Source of the DNA: Ryuthela nishihirai
Lineage: Eukaryota > Arthropoda > Arachnida > Araneae > Heptathelidae
NCBI GenBank assembly: GCA_038380435.1
Contig: JAWZYU010000001.1
Location: forward strand, 13,558,001-13,622,000
Length of the DNA: 64,000 nucleotides
Direction: 5' to 3'
The notes below the pieces were generated by a model. The model was given only the letters and a program-made list of their open reading frames with translations, searched no databases and was not told where the DNA came from. Position numbers and translations under genes: made by a program. The number at the start of each line of letters is the position of its first letter. Within the stretch, counting starts at the first letter, position 1. Below, piece by piece: positions 44,836-56,235 of this stretch.

Positions 44836-46885
44836 CAGTAGACTCTTTCTTATCTGGTCTCGGTTCAACCGGCCTCTGCTTTAACTGGTCATTCTAAGAA
44901 GCGGAAGCAAGTCGCTGCTTGTTTTGTTTATTTGCTTCTGTTCTAAGAAGTGGAAGCAAGTCGCTGCATGTTTTGTTTATAGTACAGTACATATTTGCTT
45001 CAGTTGCTCTTTGTGAATATTAAAGTGTACAGTGTACTGTACGTATACAGGAGTGTGTGCTGTGATCTATTAATTATTGTGGTACAAAATGAGTGGTAGA
45101 AATATAAGTGTAATGTCGTTACGATGGAGATGAAATTAAAAACGTTAGAATATATTGACAAAGGTGATCCAGTAAAGCATATTTATGATGAACTAGGTGT
45201 TGGTAAATGCACAGTAAATGATTGGAGAAGGAAGAGAAAATCTTGACAAGATTTTTGCATTTAAGTCGAGTCTGAAAAACCACTTTCTTCTTGGTGCACT
45301 CTTATAAAGTCGAAAAAAATGAAATTGTCAATGATGCACTTTGGTTATGGTTCATGCAAGATCGTCAAAAAAGAACACCAATCAGTGGACCAATCTTGAA
45401 AAAAAAAGCATTAATCCTTCATTCTAAAATTGGTAACGGAAGATTTTTCAGCAGGCGAGGAATGGCTTTCTCTCTGGAAAAAACGGCATGGTGTTCATTA
45501 CCATGGTGTTTGTGGTGAGAAATTGTCAGCTGATCCTTTAATAGCAAAGGAATTTTCAGAAAAACTTTTAGTGCTTATTGAAGATGAAGGCCTATGTGCA
45601 GAACAAATCTACAATGTAGGTGAGACTGGGTTAAATTTCAAACTTCTTCCAACGAAAATGTTTGTGACAGCACAAGAAACCTCAACATCAGGATTTAAAA
45701 CAAAGAAAGAAAGAATCACTGTGGCTGTGTGTACAAATGCTGCAGGTATGCACAAACTTCCTCTTTTTGTAATTGGGAAATCAGCAAAACCTCGAGCAGT
45801 CAAGCATTTAAATTTAACTGCTCTGCCAGTTTACTACAAAGCTCAAAGGTCTGCTTGGATAGACTCGTATTTGTTTAAAGAGTGGTTCTTTATAGAATTT
45901 GTTCCAAAAGTAAAAAACCACTTGACAAGTCTTAAAATGCCTGTAAAGGCCCTACTCATTCTCAACAATGCCCCAACACACCCAAGCGAACTAATTTATG
46001 ACAACATGAAAGCCATGTTTTTGCCACCTAATGTAACATCTTTAGTGCAACCAATGGACCAAGGCATGTTCGTAAGTTTAAAAAGGTGATACAGGAGAAA
46101 ACTTCTTTCAGAAATTCTACAGTGAACCGAAAATGATGGAATAGGACTTTTAAATGCTTTGAAAACAATAAATAACAGGGTTTGATCTACATGTTGGCAA
46201 GAGCTTTTGAATAAATGCCTTGTACAACTTTTGTGAAGTCATGGAGAAAACTTTGGCCCAAAGTTGAAAACTGTGTAGAAAGTGCCAAAGACGACAATAC
46301 GAAAGTATCGAATGAGCCTGCGCCTGCCAAAGATATGACAAATAATGACAATATTTCGATGTTTAATGACTTTAAACTGCTGCCTGGATGTGACACGTTT
46401 GAAGAAGAAGACATTGAAAAATGGTTAAAAGGTGATGAACAGTTGGAGAATGAAACACTGAATGATGACAAAATTATCAATGCAGTCTGCCAAGAAGGGA
46501 GAAGAAGTGAAGAATGAAGAGGAAGTGGAAGAAGGGAAAGTTAGCCATATTGAAGGAAAAGAAACTTTTGATATTGGATTAAGATTCATTGGACAACAAC
46601 AGGCCTCATCTGCGATTGATGTGATGTTTATTAAAAGATGGCAAGACTTTGCAGGTAAAAAAGTGTTAAGTTCAAAGAAACAAAAGAAAATCACAGACTT
46701 TTTCAAGTGAGTGTGAGTAAATTGTTAATATTGTACAACAAATTATTAATTAAAATGCAGTACAGTAGTATTTTTGTCATTTGCCATTTTTATTTATTTT
46801 CTGACACAATTTTCGGATTAACCGGCCTTTCATTCATCTGGCCAGGGGTCTGTCCCATAAGGGCCGGATAAGAGGGCATCTACTG
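44836..46885 (+). mobile_element. Tigger/pogo transposon
   Basis: A 2050-bp element with TA on both sides (44834-44835 and 46886-46887). Inverted ends CAGTAGACTCTTTCTTATCTGG and, reversed, CAGTAGATGCCCTCTTATCC. Inner sub-repeats TCAACCGGCCTC / TAACCGGCCTTT mirror each other. It carries a CENPB/JRK-type transposase relic. It sits inside the TTAA repeat #3. Confidence 0.92.
45124..46710 (+). pseudogene. Tigger transposase, catalytic residues lost
   Basis: Relic of a DDE_1/CENPB-type transposase. The N-terminal DNA-binding part reads LEYIDKGDPVKHIYDELGVGKCTVNDW (45145-45225, two halves of the psq/HTH). The catalytic core follows from 45430: EQIYNVGETGL where YNADETGL is usual (first Asp is Gly), LILNNAPTHP where LDNAPAHP is usual (second Asp is Asn), and TSLVQPMDQG with the third Asp kept. 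The C-terminal tail is acidic and ends KKQKKITDFFK. Frameshifts lie near 45250, 45430 and 46086. Confidence 0.88.
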
Positions 46886-47514
46886 TATTTCCAAAATCTT
46901 CTACTTTTAAAAATTGCAGTTTTTTTTTTTAATTTTTAGGAGAGTTTCAAAAATTTAATTAAAAATATGTTGATAATGGTTCAAATGAAAGTTGTGAGCT
47001 TATACAGGTGATTGCTTCACTACAGAGTAATATTAGCAAACACATTGTCAATACCATATAACGCTTCAAAAAATGGCAATCAGATGGCTTTATCGAATTA
47101 TTTATATCGAAGTTTAATAAAATATGCATTAAATGAAAAAAGAAAGAAAGCTCAGAAATATTATTTTTCGAGCTTGAATTATGTATTTTTAAAAGATATA
47201 TGTAAGAAAACTTTCAAACTGTAAAAAAAAAAAATGAAGTTTTGTGTGTTGTACAAAAAAGTCTACAGATGTCCTTGACCCTGGAAGATTTAATAGCATG
47301 AATAAATTATTGAGAGAATACCTTGGTAAAATAGTACTGAATGTTATCAGATCAAAAGGACTATTTTTTGTTTGCAGTTTTTCTTCAACCCAACCAAGAG
47401 ATTTAACTAATTGTAATGTTTTCTTCAACTATAATAAGAAAAGATTAAAAATAAATTATTTTTGAAGCAGCTGTTGCCTTTGAGATCTGACAAGAGCCTG
47501 CGAGTATGCTAAAT

Positions 47515-47718
47515 ATAAAATAAATAAATACCCCCTCAAGCAGCTGCTTGCCACAGAGGTCTGACAGGAGCCTGTCAGTTTATATGCCACAGTAGGAGAT
47601 CTGAGAGGATGGTAGGACCTCAGTAGAAAAACGACACACACATCCATGCCTTATCTGGGGGTCGAACCCAGGTCCCTTAGATTAGTAGCCAAGCGTTCTA
47701 ACCACTCGGCCATGGGAC
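47515..47718 (-). mobile_element. SINE-B, full length, minus strand
   Basis: AAATAAATA tail, CCCCCTCAAGCAGCTGCTTGCC, the CTGTCAGACC / GGTCTGACAGG motif, B box GGTTCGACCCC (reversed) and A box region TGGCCGAGTGGTTAGAA (reversed), ending at ATGGGACC. Close to the family consensus. Confidence 0.9.
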
Positions 47719-48232
47719 CTTTACCCTGCAGCCAAATATGATCTATAACAGTAATATATGCCTCACAATTACTAAATGTATATTGTACCAAAGATGGCTG
47801 TTGATTTCACAAGCATCAGCCTATAATGTATGTTATTTTCTGTTATTTAAAAACAAAAACTGAAAAGCCAAACAATGTACCTATATAATACATCTCACAG
47901 CCCATACATATATTCCTGTTGCATTCTTTGTTTTATTCTAATGAAATAAATACTTAAAAAATAATTATTTAAGGCATTGCTGATAAGAAAAATATTTTTT
48001 CTTTCCATTGAATTTTAAATATTATCAACAGTGCCTTTGTGAAGGTAAAAAATTTAATAATATAATTTGGTAGAATACTAAAATAATCAGTAGGTGCATT
48101 TCCAATAATTAAAAAAATACTAAGATGATTTTCCTCTATATATTTACTGAAACTTCTGTTAATTTACTATTAGTTACATATAATATCTGGTGGTGCTGAA
48201 TGTGGGAACAAGCTGATATATGATTGTAGAGC
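47719..48232. other. Intronic sequence, nothing recognised
   Basis: AT-rich sequence without recognisable elements or coding blocks. Confidence 0.4.
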
Positions 48233-49640
48233 ATACACTTGGCAATCAGTTTTCACATTAGTTCAAGGAAGAATGGGTTGGCATTGCAATCTTTCTAACC
48301 TTGAATCTATAATGATTGTGGGGCCATGACATTCAGGTGGCAATATCTGGACAACAGCCACCATGGTTAACTGCTCCCACTGTGTGGTGTCATGAGTCTA
48401 TTGTGACTGGCTGAACAGCAGTCAAACAACCAGCCAAAAGTAAACTTGGGACAGCCATGTGTGGTTGAGCTGTGGTGAGCAATGTGTGTCCCATCTCATA
48501 ACACAGCAGCAATGACCTAGCTAACTACCCAATACAACATTGGAATGGCATGAGCAATATCCACATGGACAATGCACTGGACATTAACTAGCTTGTATGG
48601 CTATGACAGTCAATGGCTGTCATGGGTGCCCATGCTCACTGCAAGACACAAGAACCTTACATGAGCATGTCAACACCAGCACGACCACTGACATATTGCC
48701 TGGTCAGATGAATCCTGTTTCCAGCTGTCATGCTGAAGGGTGTGTTCATATCTGGAGAAAGCAACATGACGCTACATTACTAGGGTGTACCATCAGTGTT
48801 TAGAAGGCTGGAGGTGGTGGTGTTATTGTTTGGGGTCTGTTTTTGTGGCATGCCCTGGGTCCACTGCTCAAAGTGAAATAACAGCTTGATGGAACTACCT
48901 ACCTTTCTATCGTCACTGACCAAGTACACCCCTTCATGATGACAGTGTATCCAGACAACTCTAGTGTTTATCAACAGATGCTGTGTCACATGGCTCAGCA
49001 GGTTGTAAACTGGTTTCAGGAACATAACAAGGAGTTCTCCATCCTCCCATGGCTGCCCAATTCACTGAATCGCAAACCAACTGAACATATTTAGGACCTA
49101 CTGGAAAAGGCGATTCAGTGCTCCAACACTCCACCAGGCAACATGCAGGCATTACAGAACACATTGTGGAACGCATGGGTAGCACTCCCACAAGACACCC
49201 TGCAATGCTTTGTGGAGTCCATGCCCCGAGGCAGGGGAAGTGGCTCAGTAGGTAGCCCACCAGGCTTGTTTGAGTCCCAGCTGGGCTAGCGTTGAGATTT
49301 TTCTCTGCAGAACTCTGCCCTCGGTCAGTAGGGGACACCTATGGGTTTGGAAAGGCCACTGTCTGTTGGATGGGATGTTAAGTTGTGACTTTTTGTGTGG
49401 GAGAGCCATACCCGGGAGGCTATCATCTGTTTCTCAACAGCTGTCCAGTGGGTCTCCTCCAACTTTCTCTGAACCTCAGGGTAAATGAACTGGCCATTTA
49501 GCCCATTGTGTGCAAAAAAGCCACTCAGAGATAAAACAACCCAACCCAATCCCCGAATGTGTATGGGCTGTAATATGAGCAAAAGTTGGCCCCCCATGAG
49601 ATATTAGGTAGGTGTTGATAATGCAAAGCCAACTCAGTGT
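48233..49640 (+). mobile_element. Tc1-like transposon #3, decayed, split by SINE-A
   Basis: Ends are weak (TACACTTGGC at 48233 and TACACTGAGTTGG reversed near 49640). In the middle are broken Tc1 blocks: WSDESCFQLSC-like near 48700-48730, GGVIVWGLFLWHALGPL near 48815-48860, QQMLCHMAQQ near 48970 (second acidic residue lost), and LNRKPTEHIxDLLEK near 49065-49110 (SPDLNPIEHLWD equivalent). Highly decayed. The SINE-A insertion is clearly within it. Confidence 0.65.
49230..49550 (+). mobile_element. SINE-A in Tc1 #3
   Basis: Diverged SINE-A with CCCCGA on both sides (49224-49229 and 49551-49556). The anticodon arm is deleted, and parts of the core are shortened (GGATGGGATGTTAAGTTGTG). It is older than the other full copies. 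Confidence 0.85.
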
Positions 49641-49796
49641 ATATAACAACTGATATTCAAGGAAAGAGTTGAGAGGTTATCATCTTTGATTTACCTAAGC
49701 CAGAATAAGATTAATGCAGAATAAAATCACAAGATTCCTTCCAGCTATCATCCATTTGTGTTTGATGAGCTGAGTGTGCATAGTAATGATCAGTTA

Positions 49797-51557
49797 AAAA
49801 TATTGATGCAAGATAATGCTGTATTAGTGTTAAATGCCTTGAGCATGTCCTAGCCTACATTATAGAAATATTAATCTTCATTGCCTCTTATGCAATGTTA
49901 GCAATTTTTAACATAGCTTGCATTAACTTATAAAAGTTCCAAAGTAAAAGATGGAGTTTAAAGGGATATATTATTATACTTTGCCATCTTCCTGAATGTT
50001 CTTAGGCTGGTCACATGGTTTTGCTGTTAATCACTTGACGTCTTCAGCACGGACTTTTTTTTAAAAGGAAGAAGGTACTTCTGTACACAAAGAATGGAGA
50101 TAACCCATAAGCTATATTTAAGCTTGTCTTGGTTTTGTCATACAACGTACAAACACTTAACACAAGGACATGCCCCGCCAGGCTTAGCAGTCAGGTATAC
50201 TAAGCACTAGACCAGGTAGGGTCTAGTGATTAGTGTACTGACTATTAAGACATAAGTGCTGTGATTGACAGACAGCACTTATGTGCTATTGTCTGTCAGT
50301 CACCTTGTTGTTGTTTCTGCTGCCATCGGACTAACCAACAGGTGGAGTTCATAATATAGGAATAACCAGGCCCTGAAAATAAAGTGGATGGAAAAAACCA
50401 ATATATTGGTAAAACATACAGAACATTTGAACAAAGGTTAGCTGAATATCAACAATATATATAAAAAAAAATTGAAAACCTAATATGTCATTGTTCCAAA
50501 CAATTATAGATAATCAATTAAAAGTAGATAACTTAACATTTAATTTATTAGCAGCACCCCTAACTAAGTGTCAAGTGCAATACATGGAAAACGTCATGAT
50601 TAACATACATAAGGATAGCATTTGAAACAAGTGAGATACCACCCTCCAACAGCATGGAATCTCCTGCTGCAAGAACAGAGCTATAATGATGGAAACTAAC
50701 AGCAGGGGAGATTCTTATTTATACCTTAACATTGCAGAAGAAGCCACACCAGAAGATAGCCAGAAGAAGGGCACAATATGGCCTTAGTTGCTGTTGGACT
50801 ATAAAACTCCAAATAACCAACAGGCACAAAAAAGCCCCCCAGAGTTTGGGGCCAAACATGTTATTAAAGCCATATGTTTTTTAAAGTTGGATTTTAAAGT
50901 TTCTCTTTTAAATTTCAGTTGGTTAAATGTTTGTTTTATTTATTTAAGTTACTTTCAATTGGTTAATTGTTTGCTTTATTTACTTCAGTTAAATGTTAAA
51001 ACAGCTTGAGCAGATAGTGGGCTACAACATAACATGCCAAATATTAATTTAATGTAAAGGATGTAAGCAACATAAATCTGTGGACTTTAACAACCAAAAA
51101 TAATGTAACTCTACACTACAAATGTCAGTGGAATATCAATCATAAGACTGTAAGCAATGTCAAACTTTGTGTAACCAAAGGAGCTGGTATGTGGCTTTGA
51201 GATACAAGAGTGTCATCAGCCAAAGGCAGCAGCAGCAAATGGCAGTGGCAATGACAAGGCAATTGACAGACAAGTACATAAGTCAGCACCAAAGACAGCA
51301 AGTGATTATCAGCAACAGCAAAACTGTGAGCCAACCTAAGAACATTCAGCAAGATGGCAAAAGTATGGTAATATAGCCCTTTAAACTCCATCTTTCACTT
51401 TGGAACTTTTATAAGTTAAAAGTCTTTATAGTTATTGCAAGCTATGTTAAAAATTGCTAACATTGCATAAGAAACAATGAAAGTTAATATTTCTATAGTG
51501 TATGCTCAGGGGCATTTAACACTAAGACAGCATTATCATGTATAAATTAAATATTTT
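49797..51557. mobile_element. Non-autonomous element with about 250-bp inverted repeats
   Basis: Left arm 49797-50045 pairs with right arm about 51300-51557. Examples: ATAATGCTGTATTAGTGTTAA with the reversed TAACACTAAGACAGCATTAT; GATGGAGTTTAAAGGG with CCCTTTAAACTCCATC; GAATGTTCTTAGG with CCTAAGAACATTC. The 1.25 kb interior has no recognisable coding but two hairpins (50187-50241 and 50250-50302). This fits a foldback-type or long-TIR DNA transposon. I could not identify a TSD. Confidence 0.75.
50187..50302. repeat. Serial hairpins inside the long-IR element
   Basis: Hairpin 1: GTCAGGTATACTAAGCACTAG at 50190 pairs with CTAGTGATTAGTGTACTGAC. Hairpin 2: CATAAGTGCTGT at 50252 pairs with ACAGCACTTATG. 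A third, overlapping pair joins GTGATTGACAGACA and TGTCTGTCAGTCAC, so pairings 2 and 3 are mutually exclusive or interleaved. The first arm, reversed, resembles a tRNA A-box region (GTGCTTAGTATACCTGACTG). Confidence 0.6.
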
Positions 51558-51600
51558 TCAAAATCTGCTCTTGAATGTATTTTTGTAATGATCTATTTAG

Positions 51601-51685
51601 TGTGTAAGGAAAGTAGGTAAACGCAACATTTGTCAATCAGTTGAGTGTGCAAGGAAAGAACGGTAAATGCAACATTTGTCTCACC
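51601..51685 (+). repeat. Two-unit direct repeat, about 45 bp
   Basis: TGTGTAAGGAAAGTAGGTAAA at 51601 and TGTGCAAGGAAAGAACGGTAAA at 51646, both followed by GCAACATTTGTC. A local tandem duplication of unknown origin. Confidence 0.7.
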
Positions 51686-51740
51686 TGTGGTAGCATTGAT
51701 ATTTATTTGAAACATATTAAAAGATGTACACTTCCTGAGC

Positions 51741-51832
51741 AAATTTTTATGAATACTGCCTTGTGTGCGAAGTATCCTGAAACGAAAAATTGTTTCAGGA
51801 TGCTTTATGCACAAGGCAGTATTCATAAAAAT
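51741..51832. repeat. Inverted repeat, about 42-bp arms
   Basis: TTTTTATGAATACTGCCTTG pairs with CAAGGCAGTATTCATAAAAA; the arms continue to GTATCCTGAAAC / GTTTCAGGATGC around an 8-base loop near 51787. Both strands carry an open frame with a near-identical peptide for this reason (MNTALC...HKN). That is a by-product of the palindrome, not evidence for a gene. Confidence 0.8.
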
Positions 51833-53368
51833 ATGTACGAAAAATTTCTTACTGACAAGTATTCTACATCACTATGAAGTCTATAAAATCTGTAAAGGCA
51901 TGGTGGAAAGCAAAATAAAGTGTGACATGTAAAAAGGCTGATGCAACTTACTTCAAAAGGGGGCTCATTATTGGAATCCAATGGCTAGGAGCATCCATAA
52001 TAGAGGTGATCAAACTCAGTAGAAAATAACGGCACAATATCTTGAGTGCATGGAGATGGCAACAGTCTCAAGGTACATGTGCCAATCATGGCAAATATGG
52101 GAGGAAAAAAAGGCTCTGACGGGGATAATCGTCTATTGGCATGAACTGTATGGCAAAAACAGAGCTGCTATAGCCACTAACAGTAACTTCAAAAACCCTT
52201 TCAATGGGAACTATGTACAAAGAATTATAATACTTTTCAATTCTGGACCTTTGGTAATGATGAAATATTAGGTGAGTATTCATAATAATTTGGCCAGGCA
52301 GTGTAAGATCAAATGCATTCTTAAAGACAAATAGAGATCAAAGATAATTTTTTTATGTGGGCATCACCAGAAAATACCTTGCAGAGAGTTAATATATGCC
52401 ACTCAAAGAATCTGTGAGTTTCAGTTCCTTCATAAATTTTAACATCAGGAACAGATTGCTGTTATTAAAAAGTAAAAATGGCATTCATGAAAGGGTGATT
52501 CTAATTAAAAACTTGCTAAGCTGGGAATGTGGAATTTTGTATTTTTTTTAACATGATGTTGCAAATAATTTCTGTATATGTATGCATTGATTATAAAGTT
52601 TTTTCAAGATCAAACAGAGATCAATATTCATTTTATTTCATTGGGAATATGGAAAGAACATGAAATATGTCATCTAAAGTAATTGATAGTGAAAACTTCA
52701 AATCTCTAACATGATATAAATCTAATACATTCTTATAGGATAAAACTGGATCTAAACTCTGTTTTTGTGATGTATATTGTGAAATATGTCCAGGTACCAA
52801 GAATCAGATTTCTAGAAAATATAGACCACAGTTATATTGAAATACCACTTCTATTTGACTATGAAGGATTAATCAGCTATCACATCTGTTAACTTTTCTC
52901 TGATTAAAAATATTGATCATCCCCAGGTAGCAAGTTTCATATCATACTATATTTGCTTCATAATTAATTTTAAAGTGATCTGTACTTCACCTTGAAACTC
53001 TAAAGAAACTTATTTTGTCACTTTTTATGAGATCTTTATGGAATTATCTCCAGATACTAATATTCAGATTTATAGCACATGCAGATTAGAGTTAGATGCT
53101 ACTTATGTGATGTGTGGTTATGAATATAAATAATAAATGCTCAATATGATAACTCTTAAGAATTCTTTTTAACTAGTATCATTCACTAAAAGTTACCTGT
53201 CTATCCTACTCAATGGAAAGGCAGGAGGTATTAGAAAATTTTGTTAATAGAAATTTGTAAACTAATGAGTTCTTAAGAATTCAGTTTTCCTAAAGGTGTG
53301 TATGTTGGAAGATAATCTTGAGGTCTAGCTAAAATTGATACTATTTTAGCAAGAAATGACTATTAGGG
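51833..53368. other. Intronic sequence, nothing recognised
   Basis: AT-rich. No exon-like block of TBCD and no transposon ends were recognised. Short frames have no family motifs. Confidence 0.4.
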
Positions 53369-53700
53369 ATGGCGCACACCACTGTAATTTGCAACAGCAA
53401 TGCAACGATATTGCAGTTACATTTTAAATATGCATGTACGAAGCTGGGGTACTGCACATCGAAACAACTGTAACTTGGCTGAGATGCGACACTAAAATCG
53501 CAATTTTTCTGTGATTTTGCACTGGCAACTTCTTCGGAGTGTTTTTGAAAACGATATGAGTGATGTATTATGGAATGAAGTCATCATGTATCATCCTCAT
53601 ATTTTGTTTTTGTTATTGGATCATTCGGAAAGTTTTATTTCATCATTTATTATCCCATTACTCATCGTTAACAAGATAACTGTGTGAATCTTCTGTGATT
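53369..53700 (+). mobile_element. Possible PIF/Harbinger-like 5' fragment
   Basis: GGGATGGCGCACACCACTG at 53369, then GCAACAGCAATGCAACG and several GCAACT/CGCAA motifs, resembles the 5' end of some Harbinger elements. About 190 bases in, a short frame starts (ATGAGTGATGTATTATGGAATG). No matching right terminal repeat and no transposase were seen. Low confidence; it may be unrelated. Confidence 0.25.
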
Positions 53701-54735
53701 CATTTTCAAGGAATGTAAATTTTGCTTATTTTAAAGCAATCGAATTTTGACTGAGATATCAAGCAGTTAAATAATTTAAAATTTGCAACAATGGTGGCAA
53801 GCCATAGCGTAGGAGTTTAGTAATACCAATATGGCTAGTACACAAGTTGTCTAATATGGTATACTCAATAATATTAGTAGAACTCTTGTGATTATTAAAC
53901 AATACTGTGTTTAATTGAAATGAACCTCGATAATTTAATGTTTGGGAGATTAAGTTTCAATATTTCAGATAACAGTTATTAATAAAACTATCATGTCAGC
54001 TGTTTTGTGGTGTGAGAAGAATATTGCACTAGTATCACTTTTGTTTTGACTCTAAAGTTTACTTTCAGTAGGGCATTCATCAACTTATTAGAATTCCTAT
54101 GATTGTGATAGGAATTTTTAAAGTAATTTTGCTAATAAAATAAATGCTGACTACTAAATGAGTGTAAAATATGTCAATATCAAATGTTAGTAATAAGAGA
54201 ATCCTTTGGCAATTCTTCTCATTTGTTGACATTTGTTTTTTCATTGCGATCTCGGAAATGTTCATGATAGACTTTTTATAACTTCAAATTTGCCGATAGG
54301 AAATATTCTGTCATATTCATGTATTCTGGTAATGCATGAAACTTTTGAAAAGTATATCAAACGTTATTTTTGATTTAAATTGGGTTTTATTTTGCCATAG
54401 AAATTATTTTGTCTCTCCTTCGTTTAGAAGGATTCAAATAAATATTTTTTTTCCTTACCGAATAGATGAGTAATTCCAATTCAGATGAAATGTTATTAAT
54501 TTAAATAAAATCTTTCAATTTCTATAGCCTTATTAAAAACAGATAATCTTTTTATATTAAATTATTTCACTGCTAGATTATTTTCTAACTGCTTGCATAC
54601 AGTTAACTTTACGTTTTTGACATGCTTTGCTTATAATTGAAAAACATTTCTGAATATTGTTTAATTATTTTATATTATTTCACAAATGTGTATCAGTTTG
54701 TAAACAGAACTCCTATTATAAAGATTTCAGATTTT
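53701..54735. other. Intronic sequence, nothing recognised
   Basis: AT-rich with no assigned feature. Confidence 0.4.
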
Positions 54736-54741
54736 ATCACA

Positions 54742-54943
54742 TATAAATAAAATAAATACCCCTCAAGCAGCTGCTTGCCACAGAGGTCTGACAGAGCCTG
54801 CCAAGTTTATTTGCCATAGTGGAAGGTCTGAGAGGATGGCAGGACCTCAGCAGAGAAATGACACATACATCCATGCTTTACCTGGGGCTCGAATTCCGGT
54901 CCTTTAGATCAGTAGCCAACCGGGCTAACCACTCAGCCATGTA
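54742..54943 (-). mobile_element. SINE-B, full length, minus strand
   Basis: ATAAATAAAATAAATA tail, CCCCTCAAGCAGCTGCTTGCC, GGTCTGACAGAGCCTGCCA, B box region GGAATTCGAGCCCC (reversed, one change) and A box TGGCTGAGTGGTTAGC (reversed). Slightly diverged. Confidence 0.88.
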
Positions 54944-55258
54944 ATTGGGACTGAATATTTTTTTCCCTGCATAAAAACAACAGCTACTCACCAGACTTCA
55001 TTTATTTGTCCACATGTTTTTTGTAAGTTATAAAAGAGAAAAATGGGTTACGTTTTTTTTTTTGGTAAAATAGAAGAATGATTTTATCTATGGGAAGTAA
55101 GGGACAGAAGCATGATTTCATAGTTCAAAATTTAAATAATTTTTGCAATTAGTATTCATAATAATAGCTTGGTTCCAAATTCCAGTGAGGTTGGATAAAT
55201 TTCCTCCTCCCTCTGATGTGTTTTGTATATCTCACTTTAATTTTTATCCCATGGAGAA

Positions 55259-55642
55259 GGGGGCGGGGGTGGCTCAGTCGGTAGCGCGCCAGGCTCGTAA
55301 TCTGTAGTTCCCAGGTTCGAATCCCAGCTGGGTCAGCGTTGAGATTTATCTCCGCAAAATTCCCCCGCTCTGCCATCGGTCAGTAGGGGACACCGATGGG
55401 CTTGGAAAGGCCGTCGTCCGTTGGATGGGACGTTAAGCCGTGGCCCCATGTGCGGGAGAGCCTACCCTGTGCACGTTAAAGAACACGCTGGATGGCCTTG
55501 ACGGGAGGCTACCATCTGTCTCCCAACAGCTGTTCCAGTGGGTCCCCTCCCCCAACCTTCTCTGAGCCTTCGGGGTCCATGTGACCTGGCCATTTAGCCC
55601 ATGGTGTGCAAAAAAGTGCCGCTCAGAGGTAAAACAACCCAA
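55259..55642 (+). mobile_element. SINE-A with perfect 13-bp TSD
   Basis: Flanked by ATCCCATGGAGAA (55246-55258 and 55643-55655). Full-length, near consensus: head GGGGGTGGCTCAGTCGGTAG, CTCGTAA loop, B box GGTTCGAATCCC, core GGATGGGACGTTAAGCCGTG and 3' end CGCTCAGAGGTAAAACAACC. Perfect TSD and low divergence suggest a recent insertion. Confidence 0.95.
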
Positions 55643-55655
55643 ATCCCATGGAGAA

Positions 55656-56235
55656 TGAGTCTTGCAAAGCAAGCTGTTCTTTTGTTGTAAATATTATGCT
55701 TTTGGGCAGTGATGTATTTTGAGAGGGAGCCTTGAACCCTCCCCATGGGAAAAATTTTGTTTCTTAATAAATTTCTTTCCATTGTTATATCTAAAGGGGG
55801 TGGGGGTGCATGAGTTATACTCCCTAAATTGAGGGTTGGAATAACGTATTTTCTAAAGAAGGCTTTTAAAATCAAGGATGCATACCCCTCAAGCATGCCC
55901 AACCCCCAGCGTTTAATTGAAAGATTTGGATACAATAATTGTTTCGTAAATTACATTAAATATTAAGATTTAACCTTCAATTTCCAAAAGTATGGTTACT
56001 GCTTCTTAATAAACTGGATGAATATTCATTGTTCATTTTATTTGGAACAGATACACCTTATTTTAGTAGAAATTAGTAGTAGCAAAGGGAGGTGTGGCTG
56101 TAAGTTAGTTTGTGCGATAAGAATTTTTATTTTCCAATTATTTTATGTGTTTAAGTCAAAATATAAAAGTAAAATGGCAAGCTAAATGATGAAATTGTGA
56201 TATGAAGATCAAGTGAGAAAGAGTTGGCAAGTATA
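55656..56235. other. Intronic sequence, nothing recognised
   Basis: AT-rich sequence with a few G-rich patches (AAAGGGGGTGGGGGTGC near 55793). No feature assigned. Confidence 0.4.

Larger units (their letters stand above)
44278..47289. mobile_element. TTAA-flanked piggyBac-like repeat #3, split by Tigger
   Basis: Left end TTAA-CCCTTCCCGATACAGC (TTAA 44274-44277). The right end, reversed, is TTAA-ATCTTCCAGGGTC (TTAA 47290-47293). Without Tigger (44836-46885) it is about 960 bp. It matches copy #1 at both ends, including ATTGCTTCA...AATACCATATA near 47010-47060 versus 40253-40305. It lacks the middle 500 bp of copy #1. No transposase. Confidence 0.75.

Noticed and set aside
43765..51832. CRISPR-like or phage-like repeats
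   Set aside because: Repeats are long inverted arms or dispersed elements in a eukaryotic intron; no regular spacer arrangement.
51641..51877. Small ORF with CNIC/CGS pattern resembling a zinc finger
   Set aside because: It overlaps a direct repeat and palindrome; the antisense strand gives nearly the same peptide.
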